A stretch of DNA of 7,959 nt from Spirochaetota bacterium (lineage in GTDB: Bacteria; Spirochaetota; Spirochaetia; SZUA-6): assembly GCA_003641675.1 (NCBI GenBank), contig QNBI01000071.1:1-7959 (forward strand), given 5' to 3'. Position 1 is the first letter of the stretch; the number at the start of each line of letters is the position of its first letter. Positions 7,340 through 7,959 of the stretch are shown here, piece by piece. The notes under the pieces were generated by a model that saw only the letters and a list, made by a program, of their open reading frames with translations, had not been told where the DNA came from and did not search any database. The position numbers and the translations under genes are program-made.

Positions 7340-7402
7340 GATCCGGATATTTTCATTTCGTGTTTAAGATTTTTTAGCTATTAATAGTGTGGGGGAAACT
7401 TC

Positions 7403-7959
7403 TTGAAAACAAAGCATATTAAGAATAATTTTCGGTGGCGTTATGTTCTTACCCTTGCCTTTGCTCATTTTTACCACGATACTTATAGTTCTTTCCTCGC
7501 GCCGATCCTGCCTCTTCTAATAAAAAATCTCGGCCTATCATTATCTCTTGCAGCTCTGCTGTCGCTTTTTCAGCGAATCCCATCACTTATAAATCCGTTT
7601 ATAGGCGTTATAGCCGATGAACTTCCTCTTACATGGTTCGTTGTTATTACACCTCTAATTACGTCTATAGTGATGAGCCTGCTGCCCATTTCAAGTTCTT
7701 ACCTGTTTCTCTTTCTTCTGCTTATTACCACGGGGTTAAGTTCCGCCTTTTTCCATGTCCCGGCCCCTGTCCTGGTGAGGAAAGTATCCGGTAAAAGAGT
7801 AGGTGCCGGGATGAGTTTTTTTATGTTCGGAGGAGAACTTGCGCGGAGTGTGGGCCCTCTTGTTATTCTGGGCGCTGTTACTATGTGGGGAATGAAAGGT
7901 ACTTATAGATTAATTTATTTCGGGATAGCAGGTTCTGTTTTCTTATATTTTATGCTAAA
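7403..7959 (+). CDS. MFS transporter, fosmidomycin-resistance (Fsr)-like, N-terminal half (3' end outside window)
   Basis: This is a polytopic inner-membrane transporter of the major facilitator superfamily. 185 codons are visible and the frame is still open at the window edge. The start is TTG 7403, with GGGGGA (7391-7396) 6 nt upstream. An in-frame TAG at 7385-7387 excludes an earlier start, and the first in-frame ATG falls inside the membrane domain. After a basic cytoplasmic N-terminus (KTKHIKNNFRWR) come about six hydrophobic helices: 14-40, 45-70, 76-95, 100-122, 138-160 and 168-185, half of the usual twelve. AHFYHDTYSSFLAPILP (21-37) is typical of the Fsr-like branch. GVIADELP (68-75) occupies the motif A loop between helices 2 and 3. 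FFHVPAPVL and GMSFFMFGGELARSVGP (136-152) are also characteristic. Relatives export fosmidomycin or other small molecules, but the substrate here is unknown. The gene is divergent from the hydrolase. Confidence 0.88.
   Translation, partial: MKTKHIKNNFRWRYVLTLAFAHFYHDTYSSFLAPILPLLIKNLGLSLSLAALLSLFQRIPSLINPFIGVIADELPLTWFVVITPLITSIVMSLLPISSSYLFLFLLLITTGLSSAFFHVPAPVLVRKVSGKRVGAGMSFFMFGGELARSVGPLVILGAVTMWGMKGTYRLIYFGIAGSVFLYFML

Overview
The window is an AT-rich bacterial chromosomal segment that looks origin-proximal. It runs from the 3' end of gyrB through gyrA, an exact parS centromere site, parA and parB, all on the + strand. A decayed chemoreceptor gene follows, then a convergent alpha/beta hydrolase gene on the - strand, and finally the start of a divergently placed MFS transporter gene that leaves the window. 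The order gyrB-gyrA-(parS)-parA-parB joins the DNA gyrase and chromosome-segregation loci. Having gyrB, gyrA and the par genes close together near the origin is known from Borrelia. The MCP remnant also has spirochaete-like features: [10 protein letters not shown] in the signalling tip and a C-terminal tail ending RFKVDD...EGEI after frame correction. A spirochaete or another AT-rich deep-branching lineage is therefore plausible, but this is a low-to-moderate confidence inference.

Region by region: 1-462 is the GyrB C-terminus, with the TOPRIM DxDxD motif. 477-2906 is complete GyrA (809 aa). 2907-3005 is a 99-bp spacer holding the parS palindrome TGTTTCACGTGAAACA and, 33 bp further on, a second inverted repeat TAGGTT-ATA-AACCTA. 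3006-4605 is parA-parB with an 8-bp overlap. 4692-6119 is a methyl-accepting chemotaxis protein pseudogene with at least six independent lesions: a stop at codon 2, a missing first membrane segment, an internal deletion with frame change, two in-frame stops and a terminal frameshift. 6120-6388 has no intact gene but carries a small two-frame coding remnant of unknown identity. 6389-7234 (-) is an alpha/beta hydrolase with a complete catalytic triad. 7235-7402 is a divergent promoter region. 7403 to the end is the first half of an MFS transporter resembling the fosmidomycin-resistance (Fsr) family, starting at TTG.

The first half works as one theme. Gyrase sets supercoiling, and ParA/ParB acting on the adjacent parS organise and segregate the origin region. 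The second half is accessory: a dead receptor and two genes whose substrates cannot be read from sequence. I found no convincing new biological system. The most informative points are the parS site inside the gyrA-parA gap, the paired palindrome before parA, the glutamine at GyrA position 83, and the clear layered decay of the chemoreceptor.
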